Below are positions 44,287 to 53,299 of a stretch of DNA of 54,831 nt, piece after piece. The position numbers and the translations under genes were made by a program. The notes below the pieces were generated by a model. The model was given only the letters and a program-made list of their open reading frames with translations. It was not told where the DNA came from and made no database searches. The stretch spans positions 1 to 54,831 of the forward strand of contig CAZLFA010000021.1 of assembly GCA_964558665.1 (NCBI GenBank), in the 5' to 3' direction. Every line of letters begins with the position of its first letter. Within the stretch, counting starts at the first letter, position 1. The DNA comes from CAZLFA01 sp964558665 (GTDB taxonomy: Bacteria > Desulfobacterota > Syntrophia > Syntrophales > PHBD01).

Positions 44287-45468
44287 ATGAAAAGAAATAT
44301 CCACGGAAGAATCATCATCTCTTTAGTCGTCTGCTGTCTCGTCTTGATCTCCTATGCGACCGCCCTGGCCGCCGCTGACGGAACGAAAAGCCTGCGGGAT
44401 TTTCTGGTCAGCTCCAAGTATGTCGTCAGTGTATATCCGATAGACGATTATCATACCTTTGTGGTGCCGGAAACCAACATGATAACCTCCTCCATCAAAG
44501 GCGACTTTGACGATGATTTCCTCGCCTTCTGCAAGGCCAAAGGCACGCTGGAAAGCCGTTTCCTGATGTCTGATCCGCTTACCGGCAAAGAAAGCAATTC
44601 ATGGAAAGTCCTGGAGCTGGACAAGAAAAACAACTACACCAATCCGAAATCCGGCGACAGAGAAGAATTCAAGCCGGACATGCTGTACAAAGGCATCCCT
44701 GTGAAAAACTCAAAAACACCGGCACCCGTCCGGATCAGAAACTATATGGAGATCGCAGAAGTTTTCTATCTGGATAAAGACAAGCCGCGTGCCTTCATCG
44801 TCAGAACAAATGACAAGCAGCCTTTCGTATACAAGGCCGACTCACTCCCTGCGTACAACAAGCTGACCATGCCGATGGACGGCGACCTGGCAAGGAATGT
44901 CACTGAAATAAGGAAAAGCAGGGAGGGGGGACTCCTGAGCAGGCCGAAACAGCTTTTCAAGGATGCCGATATCTTTGTCTATCTGACCGCGCTTAGCAAA
45001 AAGTTTAACCTGACGCCCGGATACGCAATCAACGAGGGAGAATTTGTTCCCGTCGCAGGGGCGACGACAAAGTATCTTATGGACGATAAATGGCAGAGCG
45101 GCTACTTTAAGGTAAAACTGAAAGAGATTACTTCTCCTGCCGACATGTTCAAATTCATGGCCGATCTCGGGCAGGAAAAGAATAAATTCGGCGTCTGGTA
45201 TTTCTGGGCAGCGGGAGATAAAAAATTTGTCTCAAAAGGAGAGGAAGAAAGAAACGTCGGCGACAAGGGAATTGTCAGCAGCCGTTTCCAGGTCGTCTTT
45301 GCCAACGACCGGGGCATGGAGGGCATTGAATACAAACGCGAGCAGAAAAAAGGCGATGCCGTGACGACAAAGGATACAGCAGCAAAAAAACCGGAACCGG
45401 AAAAGAAGGACAGCGCTCCGGCACCGGCAAAGCCCGAAGCAGCACCGGGCACAGATGCCAAGAAATAG
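44287..45468 (+). CDS. Secreted protein of unknown function
   Basis: 393 residues. A signal peptide (IIISLVVCCLVLISYATALA) directs export. The mature part is a roughly 300-residue globular region I do not recognise, with conserved-looking YPIDDYHTFVVPETNMI and WYFWAAGDKKF. A Lys/Pro/Ala/Glu-rich tail (about residues 357-393) may be flexible or contact the cell wall. The strong ribosome site GCAAGGAGGGGGG precedes ATG 44287. It may be the last gene of the gltX transcript (gap 27). Confidence 0.75.
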   Translation: MKRNIHGRIIISLVVCCLVLISYATALAAADGTKSLRDFLVSSKYVVSVYPIDDYHTFVVPETNMITSSIKGDFDDDFLAFCKAKGTLESRFLMSDPLTGKESNSWKVLELDKKNNYTNPKSGDREEFKPDMLYKGIPVKNSKTPAPVRIRNYMEIAEVFYLDKDKPRAFIVRTNDKQPFVYKADSLPAYNKLTMPMDGDLARNVTEIRKSREGGLLSRPKQLFKDADIFVYLTALSKKFNLTPGYAINEGEFVPVAGATTKYLMDDKWQSGYFKVKLKEITSPADMFKFMADLGQEKNKFGVWYFWAAGDKKFVSKGEEERNVGDKGIVSSRFQVVFANDRGMEGIEYKREQKKGDAVTTKDTAAKKPEPEKKDSAPAPAKPEAAPGTDAKK

Positions 45469-45514
45469 TCTATGTTCCATTGAAAATTAATTCCTGCGGA
45501 TTGCGGATGCGACA

Positions 45515-48500
45515 ATGGGAAGAACAGCTCCTGCAAAGATAACACGTCCCGGCATCTCCGGGGTTATGAAGCGAGAGAGGCTTTTCAAACTCCTTGACGC
45601 TAAAAAGGAGCGGCCTGTCATCTGGATATCTTCTCCGGCCGGTTCCGGCAAAACGAAGCTTGTTGCCGGCTATCTTGAAGCTCGCCGGCTTCCCTGCATC
45701 TGGTATCAATGCGACGAAGGAGACGCGGACCCCGGCACATTCTTTCATTATATGGCTCAGGCGGCGAGGAATGCCGCTCCGCGGCGGCGCATCGTTCTTC
45801 CCCAGCTCACGCCCGAATACTTCCAGAACATTCCGGCCTTTGCCCGCAGGCATTTCGAGCAGCTTTGCAGCATGCTTCTGTCCCGCACGCAGCATGAATT
45901 TTTCATCGTACTCGATAATTATCAGGATGTGCCGGATGAAGAATCGTTTCATAACATGGTAGCCTGCATGCTGGAGGCTGTCCTTTCCGGCATCCACATT
46001 GTGGTCATCAGCCGCAATAACCCTCCGGCTGCCTTTGCACGTATGCAGGCAAACGACGAGCTGACGCTCCTGCGATACAGCGACCTCCGCTTTACTCTGG
46101 AAGAATCAAAGGCTCTTGTTCACAGCCGTGTACTTGATCTTACACCTGAGGAAATAAAGACGCTGCATGAAAAGACGGAAGGATGGGCTTCCGGGCTCGT
46201 TTTGATGCTGGAGCGGGCCAGGCTGGGAGGGTCTCAAACATTCCTCAGTGAGGATGTCGCCGATGGCGGGATATTCGATTACTTTGCCGGGGAGATTTTC
46301 AAAAAAGCGGAAAAAGGCATCCAGGGTTTTCTGCTGAAGACAGCCTTTTTGCCCAGTCTGAATGTCAAGCAGGCCGAGCGTCTCTCCGGCGAGGAATTGG
46401 CGGATTTCATCCTCACGACATTGAATCGCCATAATTTTTTCACGGAAAGGCTTTCCGGCGCGGGACAAAACTACCGCTACCATCCCCTGTTCCGGGATTA
46501 TCTGATTAAACAGGCAAAAGTCGTCTTCGCTGCCGAAGAACTGTTATCTCTCCAGATTAAGGCGGCGCAAATCCAGGAGGAAGCCGGCAACATCGAAGAT
46601 GCCGCCAGGCTATACGGCGATGCCGGCGAAGGACGGCAGCTTGCCCGGATCGTGATCAACCACGCGCGTCATTTTTTACAGCAGGGAAGAAACAGGACGG
46701 TTGCCGAATGGCTCGCCTCCATCCCGCAAATAATGGTCGAAGGCAATCCCTGGCTTTTGTACTGGTCGGGGATGTGCTCATTCCCCGCCGACATGAACAA
46801 CACCAGAAGCTGCATGGAAAAGGCCCTGGCGGCATTCAAGGGCAGAGATGACGCTGCAGGCGCATATCTCTCGTGGGCAGGCATTGTAGATAGTTATTCT
46901 TACGATTTTGGAGAATGGGATGGGCTGGACGAGTGCATCGAAGCATTCAACGATCTGCAAAGGATGTATCCTTTTCCGGCATCTGAGGAGATCGAGCTTA
47001 TCTCATCCACCCGGATTCTGATTTCACTTGTTCTGCGGAAGATCGAAGATGCAAAATCGATCCAGCACTGGTTCGACCATATATCCTGGCTTCTGCAGAA
47101 GAGCTACTTCCCCGAGATCCATCTGATTGCCACATTTTTCATGAGCACCTATTATCTATGGAAAGGCGAATATAACAGCAATGCCCTGCTGCTGGAAAAG
47201 GCGGCGGACAAACTGCAGGATAAATCCTCGCCCCTCAGTATTATCAGCATCAAACTGATGACGGGCATCCATTGCTGGATTACGGCTCAGTATGCCTCTG
47301 CAACAAGGCACCTGACTGCGGGGCTTGAGATCGCGGAAGAAAGCGGCGTGCATAATTACACTTCCCTGTTGTGGAGCTTCTGTGCGGCCGTGGAAATAGC
47401 AACCGGCAACAGGACGGCGGCCGCACAAACCCTGCAGAAGCAGAAGGAGGCGGCTCTGCAATCATCCAACACGCTCGATATGTTCTTCTACCACATCAAC
47501 TCCGCCTGGCAGGCGCTGCTGGACGAGGATGCGCAGCTCGCTGCGACGCATATGAAAACTGTCGCGGCGCCGGTAGCACGCATGGGGCATCCTTACTACC
47601 TGGCTTTGTGGAACATCGGCATGGCCCAGGTGATGTACTTGCAGGAACGCAAGGAAGAAGCCCGGATGAGTATTTCCCGCGCTCTGCAAATCGGCCGTGA
47701 TATGAAAAGCCCCGTAATCGAGTGGTACAGCCTTCTTGTTACAGCCTGGTTCTCGTTCGGGCAGGGATCAGAAAAGAAAGGGCTGCATGCATTGCGCCAT
47801 GGTCTGGTACTGGGCAGAAAGCACGGCTATGTGCATCTCGAATTCTACCACCCCGCCGTCATGCGGTTTCTTTGCGCCAAGGCCCTCGAACAGGGCGTTG
47901 AAGAGGATTACGCCAGGTCGCTCATTAAAAAACTGGGGCTTGCACCTCCCGTTTCCGTAATACCGGGCAGCAGTGCCAAGGTTCCGGATCTCAGTAATTG
48001 GCCTTATCCAGTGAGAATCTACACGCTCGGCAGGTTTGCGATACTCGAGGACAAAGAGAAATTTCATGGCACCGGCAAGATGCAGAAAAAGCCTGTCGAG
48101 ATGATCAAGTCCCTGATTGCCGCGGGAGGCACCAATGTATCTGCAGCGAGTGTTGCCGATGAACTATGGCCCGATGCTGACGGTGATCTCGCCCGCAAGT
48201 CCTTTGACGTCACCTTGAGCCGCCTGCGACGGCTGTTCGATAAAGACATTATATTGTCAGGTGCAGGCCAACTGAGTATTAATAAGGGCTACTGCCTGGT
48301 GGACAGCATGATGCTTTCCGGTATTATCGAACAGGCCGGAAAAGCCCCGGCCGGACAGATCGACGGGCTTTGTGAAAAGGCCTTAATCCTGTACAAGGGT
48401 CACTTCCTCCCCGACGACACGGCGCTTGCCTGGACTGTCCACCGCCGGGAGATGCTGAAAAACGGCCTGCTGCGGATCGTTCTCCAGGCGGGACGGGACG

Positions 48501-48736
48501 CCGAACAGGCAGGCGACTGGGAGAAAGCCATAGGTTACTATGAAAGAGGGCTGGACATAGACCCTATGGCTGAGGAATTTTATCAGCACCTCATGAGCTG
48601 CTTTCGGAAACTCGGCAGAACGGCGGCTGTCGTAAATGCTTACCATCGATGTTCAGAAATTCTCTTTAAACATCTGGGCATCAAACCTTCCGCCCGAACC
48701 AACGCTATTTATTCATCTCTTCTTAAACAGACCTGA
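45515..48736 (+). CDS. STAND-ATPase/TPR regulator with C-terminal BTAD (SARP-like) domain, copy 1
   Basis: 1073 residues. The N-terminus is a MalT-like STAND NTPase: Walker A SPAGSGKT (40-47) and Walker B FFIVLDNYQDV (~129-139). A winged segment follows (NFFTERLSG, YRYHPLFRDYL), then a helical TPR region of about 450 residues. The C-terminus (from ~830) is an OmpR-like winged helix (VRIYTLGRFAI, ELWPDADGDLARKSFDVTLS) followed by a BTAD TPR module (HFLPDDTALAW, LGIKPSARTNAIYSSLL). Such proteins are signal-integrating transcription activators. It is a tandem paralogue of the gene at 49991. The stop is TGA 6 codons' distance from where copy 2 ends: the TAG of copy 2 is CAG here. Confidence 0.9.
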   Translation: MGRTAPAKITRPGISGVMKRERLFKLLDAKKERPVIWISSPAGSGKTKLVAGYLEARRLPCIWYQCDEGDADPGTFFHYMAQAARNAAPRRRIVLPQLTPEYFQNIPAFARRHFEQLCSMLLSRTQHEFFIVLDNYQDVPDEESFHNMVACMLEAVLSGIHIVVISRNNPPAAFARMQANDELTLLRYSDLRFTLEESKALVHSRVLDLTPEEIKTLHEKTEGWASGLVLMLERARLGGSQTFLSEDVADGGIFDYFAGEIFKKAEKGIQGFLLKTAFLPSLNVKQAERLSGEELADFILTTLNRHNFFTERLSGAGQNYRYHPLFRDYLIKQAKVVFAAEELLSLQIKAAQIQEEAGNIEDAARLYGDAGEGRQLARIVINHARHFLQQGRNRTVAEWLASIPQIMVEGNPWLLYWSGMCSFPADMNNTRSCMEKALAAFKGRDDAAGAYLSWAGIVDSYSYDFGEWDGLDECIEAFNDLQRMYPFPASEEIELISSTRILISLVLRKIEDAKSIQHWFDHISWLLQKSYFPEIHLIATFFMSTYYLWKGEYNSNALLLEKAADKLQDKSSPLSIISIKLMTGIHCWITAQYASATRHLTAGLEIAEESGVHNYTSLLWSFCAAVEIATGNRTAAAQTLQKQKEAALQSSNTLDMFFYHINSAWQALLDEDAQLAATHMKTVAAPVARMGHPYYLALWNIGMAQVMYLQERKEEARMSISRALQIGRDMKSPVIEWYSLLVTAWFSFGQGSEKKGLHALRHGLVLGRKHGYVHLEFYHPAVMRFLCAKALEQGVEEDYARSLIKKLGLAPPVSVIPGSSAKVPDLSNWPYPVRIYTLGRFAILEDKEKFHGTGKMQKKPVEMIKSLIAAGGTNVSAASVADELWPDADGDLARKSFDVTLSRLRRLFDKDIILSGAGQLSINKGYCLVDSMMLSGIIEQAGKAPAGQIDGLCEKALILYKGHFLPDDTALAWTVHRREMLKNGLLRIVLQAGRDAEQAGDWEKAIGYYERGLDIDPMAEEFYQHLMSCFRKLGRTAAVVNAYHRCSEILFKHLGIKPSARTNAIYSSLLKQT

Positions 48737-48800
48737 AACGCCCTTCCTGCCGTTTCTATATCCTGATGATGAACATATGCCCTTAACAGAATACATTTAA
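48729..48800 (+). repeat. 3' flank of copy 1, duplicated after copy 2
   Basis: AGACCTGAAACGCCCTTCCT and the next 7 bases (48729-48755) are identical to 53211-53237. The following TCCTGATGATGAACAT...TAACAGAATACATTTAA (48761-48800) matches 53973-54010 with few changes. After the mobile element (48801-48974) the match resumes: TTAATGGTTTCC (from 48975) against TTAATTCGTTTCC (from 54007). The duplicated unit therefore includes the gene's 3' flank. Confidence 0.8.
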
Positions 48801-48974
48801 ACCCAGATTACGGGATAATGACGTAATACACTTTGGCATCCTGGTCAAAGGGGCTTTCCGCGGCTCAGAATATTTTTCACAAGAAAAATATTTGATTCGC
48901 CGCTTGAAAACCCCTTTGACCAGGATAATATTCACTTATCCAAGTGCCTATGCATTCTCTTGCGTAATCTGGGT
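48801..48974. mobile_element. MITE-like hairpin element with TTAA target duplication
   Basis: A 174 bp element with 12 bp perfect terminal inverted repeats, ACCCAGATTACG (48801-48812) and CGTAATCTGGGT (48963-48974), bordered by TTAA on each side (48797-48800 and 48975-48978). Inside, ATCCTGGTCAAAGGGG (48838-48853) and its complement (48911-48926) form a 16 bp perfect stem that extends imperfectly to an AT-rich centre. It has no coding capacity. The aligned flank of the second regulator copy has a single TTAA at 54007-54010 and no element, which is the empty site. Confidence 0.78.
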
Positions 48975-49114
48975 TTAATGGTTTCCATCCGGAAACTCCG
49001 GATGCTGAAACTTTCGTTTTCCGGATTGGAAAGCGGTGTCAGAATTTATGAAGGGCGACTGCCTATTTGGCAACTAATAATTGTTTCCTTTTCTTTTTTT
49101 CTCCGGTATTGATC

Positions 49115-49124
49115 CCATTAATGG
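49115..49124. promoter_or_regulatory. Palindrome upstream of hicA, possible operator
   Basis: CCATTAATGG is a perfect 10 bp palindrome inside a near-symmetrical GATC...GATC frame, 29 bases before the hicA start. HicB antitoxins bind such sites to repress their own operon. The role is inferred from position only. Confidence 0.35.
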
Positions 49125-49152
49125 AGATCTTATTGGTGCTCGTGTAAAATGA

Positions 49153-49386
49153 GTGAAGCGTTTTCTATATTTGCCATCCGATTTTTCCTGGGGTGAACTG
49201 GTTACACTTCTCAGCGGATTTGGTTATTATCCGGTAAAAACTGTGAAGACTGGTGGCTCTCGTGTTCGCTTTTATCATGATTCCTTGCCGCCAATCATTC
49301 TTCATCGTCCGCATCCCGCAAAGATACTGAAGCGGTATCAATTGGAACAACTCCAGGCTTTTTTGAACAAGGAGGGGCTTTTATGA
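49153..49386 (+). CDS. hicA: HicA-family toxin, variant without the GSHH histidine
   Basis: 77 residues. HicA toxins are small RNases with a dsRBD-like fold. The framework fits: PSDFSWGELVTLLSGFGY, then GGSRVRFYHD and LHRPHP, ending LNKEGLL. Where the classic toxins have GSHH, this has GSRVRF; a known HicA subgroup has this pattern, so it is a subtype and not necessarily dead. The start is GTG 49153. It overlaps the antitoxin gene by ATGA and precedes it, the usual HicA-first order. Confidence 0.8.
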   Translation: MKRFLYLPSDFSWGELVTLLSGFGYYPVKTVKTGGSRVRFYHDSLPPIILHRPHPAKILKRYQLEQLQAFLNKEGLL

Positions 49387-49703
49387 AAGACATGATGAAA
49401 CACAAAGGATATTACGGTTCGGTTAATTACAGTGATGAAGACAGAATATTTTACGGAAAAATGGAGTTTATCCGTGCCCTGGTCAGCTATGAAGGAACCG
49501 ATGTGGAGTCTCTTCGCAAAGCATTTATGGAAGCCGTAGACGACTATCTTAACACCTGTCCGGCACCGGAAAAACCGTTTAAGGGTTCCTTCAACATCCG
49601 TATATCTCCGGAACTGCATCAGCGAATTGCGGCAAACGCCATGAGCAAGGGATTGACCCTTAATAAGTATATAGCAACTGTACTGGAAAAAGCATCCTTC
49701 TAG
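49383..49703 (+). CDS. hicB: HicB-family antitoxin with C-terminal ribbon-helix-helix
   Basis: 106 residues. The N-terminal domain (KGYYGSVNYSDEDRIFYGKM, LVSYEGTDVESLRKAFMEAV) is the degenerate RNase H-like HicB fold that masks the toxin. The C-terminus (FNIRISPELHQRIAANAMSK, LNKYIATVLEKA) is a ribbon-helix-helix DNA-binding domain for autorepression. AAGGAGG is 8 bases upstream of ATG 49383, and the gene overlaps hicA by four bases. Confidence 0.88.
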   Translation: MKDMMKHKGYYGSVNYSDEDRIFYGKMEFIRALVSYEGTDVESLRKAFMEAVDDYLNTCPAPEKPFKGSFNIRISPELHQRIAANAMSKGLTLNKYIATVLEKASF

Positions 49704-49990
49704 CCGACTTTGATGCCCGTTTTCAAGGGTCATCCAAATCCCATGAACCCCCTTACCTTTTCTTTTTCTATCGGTTAATCAGTTCGGGATGTAAGGTGCA
49801 TAATTTATGGGCGGATTATTCCGTATTCTGATCCTATCCGCTTCTTCCTCCAACCGGTCATTCTCGCAATTCTTAATGATAGAAAATCTTGACTATTTTA
49901 TGGTAAAAGATGCCTTATTGGAAAGTGATGTCGCTTATCCAATGTGCTTTGATTCTCCCGGTCTCGGATGGTGTCGGAGGTTTTGCAGGC
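49704..49990 (+). other. Intergenic region before the second STAND-BTAD gene
   Basis: 287 bases without a supportable gene. A TTGACT at 49889-49894 could be a -35 but no good -10 follows at 16-18 bases. GGAGG at 49976-49980 is the ribosome site for the gene at 49991. The frame of that gene is open upstream to 49910, which adds an unlikely hydrophobic stretch. Confidence 0.4.
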
Positions 49991-52900
49991 ATGAAATCAA
50001 CCAGGATACAATACGCCAAGATAACGCGCCCGGACATCTCAGGCGTGATAAAAAGAAACAGGCTCTTCAATCTGCTGGGAGAAAAGCTGAAAAGGCCTGT
50101 CGTCTGGATATCCTCCCCGGCCGGTTCCGGCAAGACGAAGCTGGTTGACGGCTATCTCGAAGCTCACGGGCACCGCTGCATATGGTATCAATGCGACGAA
50201 GGAGACGCGGACCCCGGCACATTCTTCCATTATATGGCTCAGGCGGCGAGGAATGCGGCCCCGCGGCGGCGCACCGTCCTCCCCCAGCTCAAGCCCGAAT
50301 ACTTCCATAACATTCCGGCCTTTGCCCGCAGACATTTCGAGCAGCTTTGCAGCCTGCTGCTATCCCGCACGCAGCAGGAATTCTTTATAGTACTGGATAA
50401 CTATCAGGATGTGCCGGATGAAGAATCGTTTCACAACATGATAGCCTGCATGCTGGAGGCTGTCCCTGCCGGCATCCACATTGTGGTGATCAGCCGCAAC
50501 GACCCGCCGGTGGCTTTTGCCCGGCTGCGGACCAATGAAAAGATGGAAATCATCCGCCACGGCGACCTGCGCTTCACCCTGGAAGAATCAAGTCAACTTG
50601 TCGATAAGCGCGCTTTAAACCTTACTCCGGAAGAAATAAAATACGTGCATGAAAAGACGGAAGGCTGGGTCTCCGGGATCGTTTTGATGCTGGAGCGGGC
50701 CAGGCTGGAAGGGTCTCAAGCATTGCTCAATGAAGATGTCGCCGATGGCGGGATATTCGATTATTTCGCCGGTCAGCTTTTCAAAAAAGCGGAAAAAGGC
50801 ATCCAGGGTTTTCTGCTGAAGACAGCCTTTTTGCCCAATCTGAATGGCGCCGAGGCCGAACGGCTGACCGGAGATCGGCAGGCCCTAATGATTCTGGCGA
50901 ATCTCTCCCGCCGTAATTTTTTCACGGAAAAATTGTCCGGCGACGGGCAAAACTACCGATACCATCCGCTGTTCCGCGATTACCTGGTCAAGCAGGCTAA
51001 AGCCTTCTTCACACCGGGAGAATTATCTACCCTCCGGAAACAGGCGGCGCAAATCGAGGAAGAGAGCGGCAACATCGAAGATGCCGCCCGGCTTTACGGC
51101 GATGCCGGAGAGGTGCATGCCCTCGCCCGAATGATCGCCCACCAGGCCAGGGAATTCCTTCTGCAGGGAAGAAGCAAGACCGTCGAATCATGGATAGCCT
51201 GCCTTCCCGCCAAGATGGTGGACGACAATCCCTGGTTGTTATACTGGAAGGGGATGTGTTCCTTTCCTGTCGATATGCCACAGGCAAGAAGATATCTGGA
51301 AAAAGCCTTTTTGTTGTTCAAAACCAGGAATGATGCAACAGGCGCTTATCTTTCCTGGGCGTACATCGTTGATACCTGCGCCTTCGGGCTCGATGAGTGG
51401 AGTCGTCTTGACGACTATATCGCGTTCTTCGACGACCTGAGAAAAGATTTTCCCTCCTACCCTTCCAGGGAAATAGAACTCATCGTATCGTCGAGAATGC
51501 TGATATTCGCCCTGAAAAAAACAGATCAGCCGGAATGGGTAAATATATGGTATGAGCGAGTGTCCTCCCTCCTTCGGGAACAGCCGTCCATCGATATCCA
51601 GATTTATACTGCGTTTTGTATGAGTCTCTACTATTTATGGATTGGAGAGTATCACAAGAATACCCTGCTCCTGGAATGGGCGGATGCTGCAATCCCTCAC
51701 CGCAGACTATCTCCCCTTGCCGTTATTCGCATCAAAGTGATGAAATGCAACCATTACTGGCTGACGGCGCAGTACGATGCCGCTTTACAGACCCTGTCCG
51801 AGGGGCTGGATGTCTCCAACCGGAACGGGGTACATGTTTTTGATTCCATGTTATTGGGTTTCCGGGCCGCAGTGGAAATGATCTCCGGCAAGCTGGAGCA
51901 GGCTGAAAAATCACTTAGAAATCAGATGATATCTTCCCTCGCTACAGGGCGGGCACTGGACATCTTTTTTTCTCACGTCAACTCTGCATGGCATGCCGTC
52001 CTTACCGGAAATGCCTCTCTCGCGGCAGAAAAGCTGGAAACGATCTCTGACACGGTGGCAAAAATGGGAATTCCTTATTACGAGGCATTATGGAATATCT
52101 GTATAGCGCAGGTGCCCTTTTTGCAAGGCCGCCCGGGTGATGCCCTGGCTCATGTCAACAAAGCACATCGCATAGGACTGAGCATGAAGAGTACGGTCAT
52201 CGAGTGGTACAGCCTGCTTATTGGCGCCTGGCTTCTTTTACGGGAAGGTGAGGAAGAGAAGGGATTGTTATCGCTACGCCGCGGGTTTGCGCTGGGCAAA
52301 CGCCATGTTTATATCCATCAGACATTCTATCAGCCCGCGATCATGCGTTTTCTCTGCGCCAAGGCCATCGAACAGGGAATTGAAGAGGATTATTGCCGGT
52401 TCCTCATTCAAAAACTGGGACTTACCCCTCCCGTTGGCGCAATGCCGGGAAGCCCCGGGAAGATTTCTGATCTGAACAATTGGCCTTATCCCGTAAGAAT
52501 CTGTACGCTCGGCCGGTTTGCGTTATTTCAGGAAGAGGAGCAGATTCAGGCGACCGGAAAGATGCAGAAGAAGCCTCTTGAAATGCTCAAGGCCCTGATT
52601 GCCGCGGGAGGCGCCAACGTTTCGGCGGCGCGTCTGGCCGAGGGACTCTGGCCCGATACCGACGGCGATCTGGCCCGCACGTCCTTTGAAGTCACCCTGA
52701 GCCGCCTGCGCCGTCTGTTTGCTCAAGACATTATTTTATCCAGTGCGGGGCAATTGAGCATCAATCAGGGTTACTGCCGGGTGGACAGCCTGGTGCTGGC
52801 CGGAATTATTGAGCAAGCCGCAAAAGCGCCGCCCGAACGGATCTTCGGGCTTTGCGACCAGGCCATCGGACTGTATCATGGGCACTTTCTGCCCGACGAC

Positions 52901-53212
52901 ACAGCATTGGCCTGGTCCGTCCATCGCCGGGAAAATCTGAAAAACGGTCTGCTGCGGATCGTTCTCCAGGCAGGACGGCATGCTGAACAGGCAGGCGATT
53001 GGGAAAAAGCACTTGGATACTACGAAAAGGGGCTGGACATCGACCTGCTGTCCGAGGAATTTTATCAGCACCTCATGATCTGTTATCGGAAACTCGGAAG
53101 GACGGCGGCCGCCGTAAAGACCTACCATCGCTGTTCCGAAATTTTTCACAAACATCTGGGCATAAAGCCCTCCGCCCGGACCAAAGCCATCTATTCATCT
53201 CTTCTCGAATAG
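49991..53212 (+). CDS. STAND-ATPase/TPR regulator with C-terminal BTAD (SARP-like) domain, copy 2
   Basis: 1073 residues from ATG 49991, whose ribosome site GGAGG is 10 bases upstream; the same total length as copy 1. It is alignable with copy 1 from end to end: Walker A SPAGSGKT, Walker B FFIVLDNYQDV, GLWPDTDGDLARTSFEVTLS in the winged helix and HFLPDDTALAW in the BTAD module. Both nucleotide motifs are intact, so both copies look functional. The N-terminal ATPase and C-terminal DNA-binding parts are much closer than the middle TPR part, which suggests divergence in signal recognition with shared DNA targets (inference). It is flanked by toxin-antitoxin genes on both sides. Confidence 0.9.
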   Translation: MKSTRIQYAKITRPDISGVIKRNRLFNLLGEKLKRPVVWISSPAGSGKTKLVDGYLEAHGHRCIWYQCDEGDADPGTFFHYMAQAARNAAPRRRTVLPQLKPEYFHNIPAFARRHFEQLCSLLLSRTQQEFFIVLDNYQDVPDEESFHNMIACMLEAVPAGIHIVVISRNDPPVAFARLRTNEKMEIIRHGDLRFTLEESSQLVDKRALNLTPEEIKYVHEKTEGWVSGIVLMLERARLEGSQALLNEDVADGGIFDYFAGQLFKKAEKGIQGFLLKTAFLPNLNGAEAERLTGDRQALMILANLSRRNFFTEKLSGDGQNYRYHPLFRDYLVKQAKAFFTPGELSTLRKQAAQIEEESGNIEDAARLYGDAGEVHALARMIAHQAREFLLQGRSKTVESWIACLPAKMVDDNPWLLYWKGMCSFPVDMPQARRYLEKAFLLFKTRNDATGAYLSWAYIVDTCAFGLDEWSRLDDYIAFFDDLRKDFPSYPSREIELIVSSRMLIFALKKTDQPEWVNIWYERVSSLLREQPSIDIQIYTAFCMSLYYLWIGEYHKNTLLLEWADAAIPHRRLSPLAVIRIKVMKCNHYWLTAQYDAALQTLSEGLDVSNRNGVHVFDSMLLGFRAAVEMISGKLEQAEKSLRNQMISSLATGRALDIFFSHVNSAWHAVLTGNASLAAEKLETISDTVAKMGIPYYEALWNICIAQVPFLQGRPGDALAHVNKAHRIGLSMKSTVIEWYSLLIGAWLLLREGEEEKGLLSLRRGFALGKRHVYIHQTFYQPAIMRFLCAKAIEQGIEEDYCRFLIQKLGLTPPVGAMPGSPGKISDLNNWPYPVRICTLGRFALFQEEEQIQATGKMQKKPLEMLKALIAAGGANVSAARLAEGLWPDTDGDLARTSFEVTLSRLRRLFAQDIILSSAGQLSINQGYCRVDSLVLAGIIEQAAKAPPERIFGLCDQAIGLYHGHFLPDDTALAWSVHRRENLKNGLLRIVLQAGRHAEQAGDWEKALGYYEKGLDIDLLSEEFYQHLMICYRKLGRTAAAVKTYHRCSEIFHKHLGIKPSARTKAIYSSLLE

Positions 53213-53237
53213 ACCTGAAACGCCCTTCCTGCCGTTT
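53211..53237 (+). repeat. 3' flank of copy 2, identical to 48729-48755
   Basis: 27 identical bases that begin in the stop codon of copy 2. They contain GAAACG...CGTTT, a weak hairpin followed here by TTTTTTATT, perhaps a terminator. The next block of homology to copy 1 resumes only at 53973, so about 735 bases with the hicA-hicB pair interrupt it. Confidence 0.8.
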
Positions 53238-53299
53238 TTTATTATCCCGCACTTTTGTTTCCGCAAGCATGAGAACTATTTCTCAAATCAAATCCTTTA

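Noticed and set aside
49910..49990. Longer start for the second STAND-BTAD protein
   Set aside because: The extra 27 residues have no counterpart in copy 1, and GGAGG precedes 49991.
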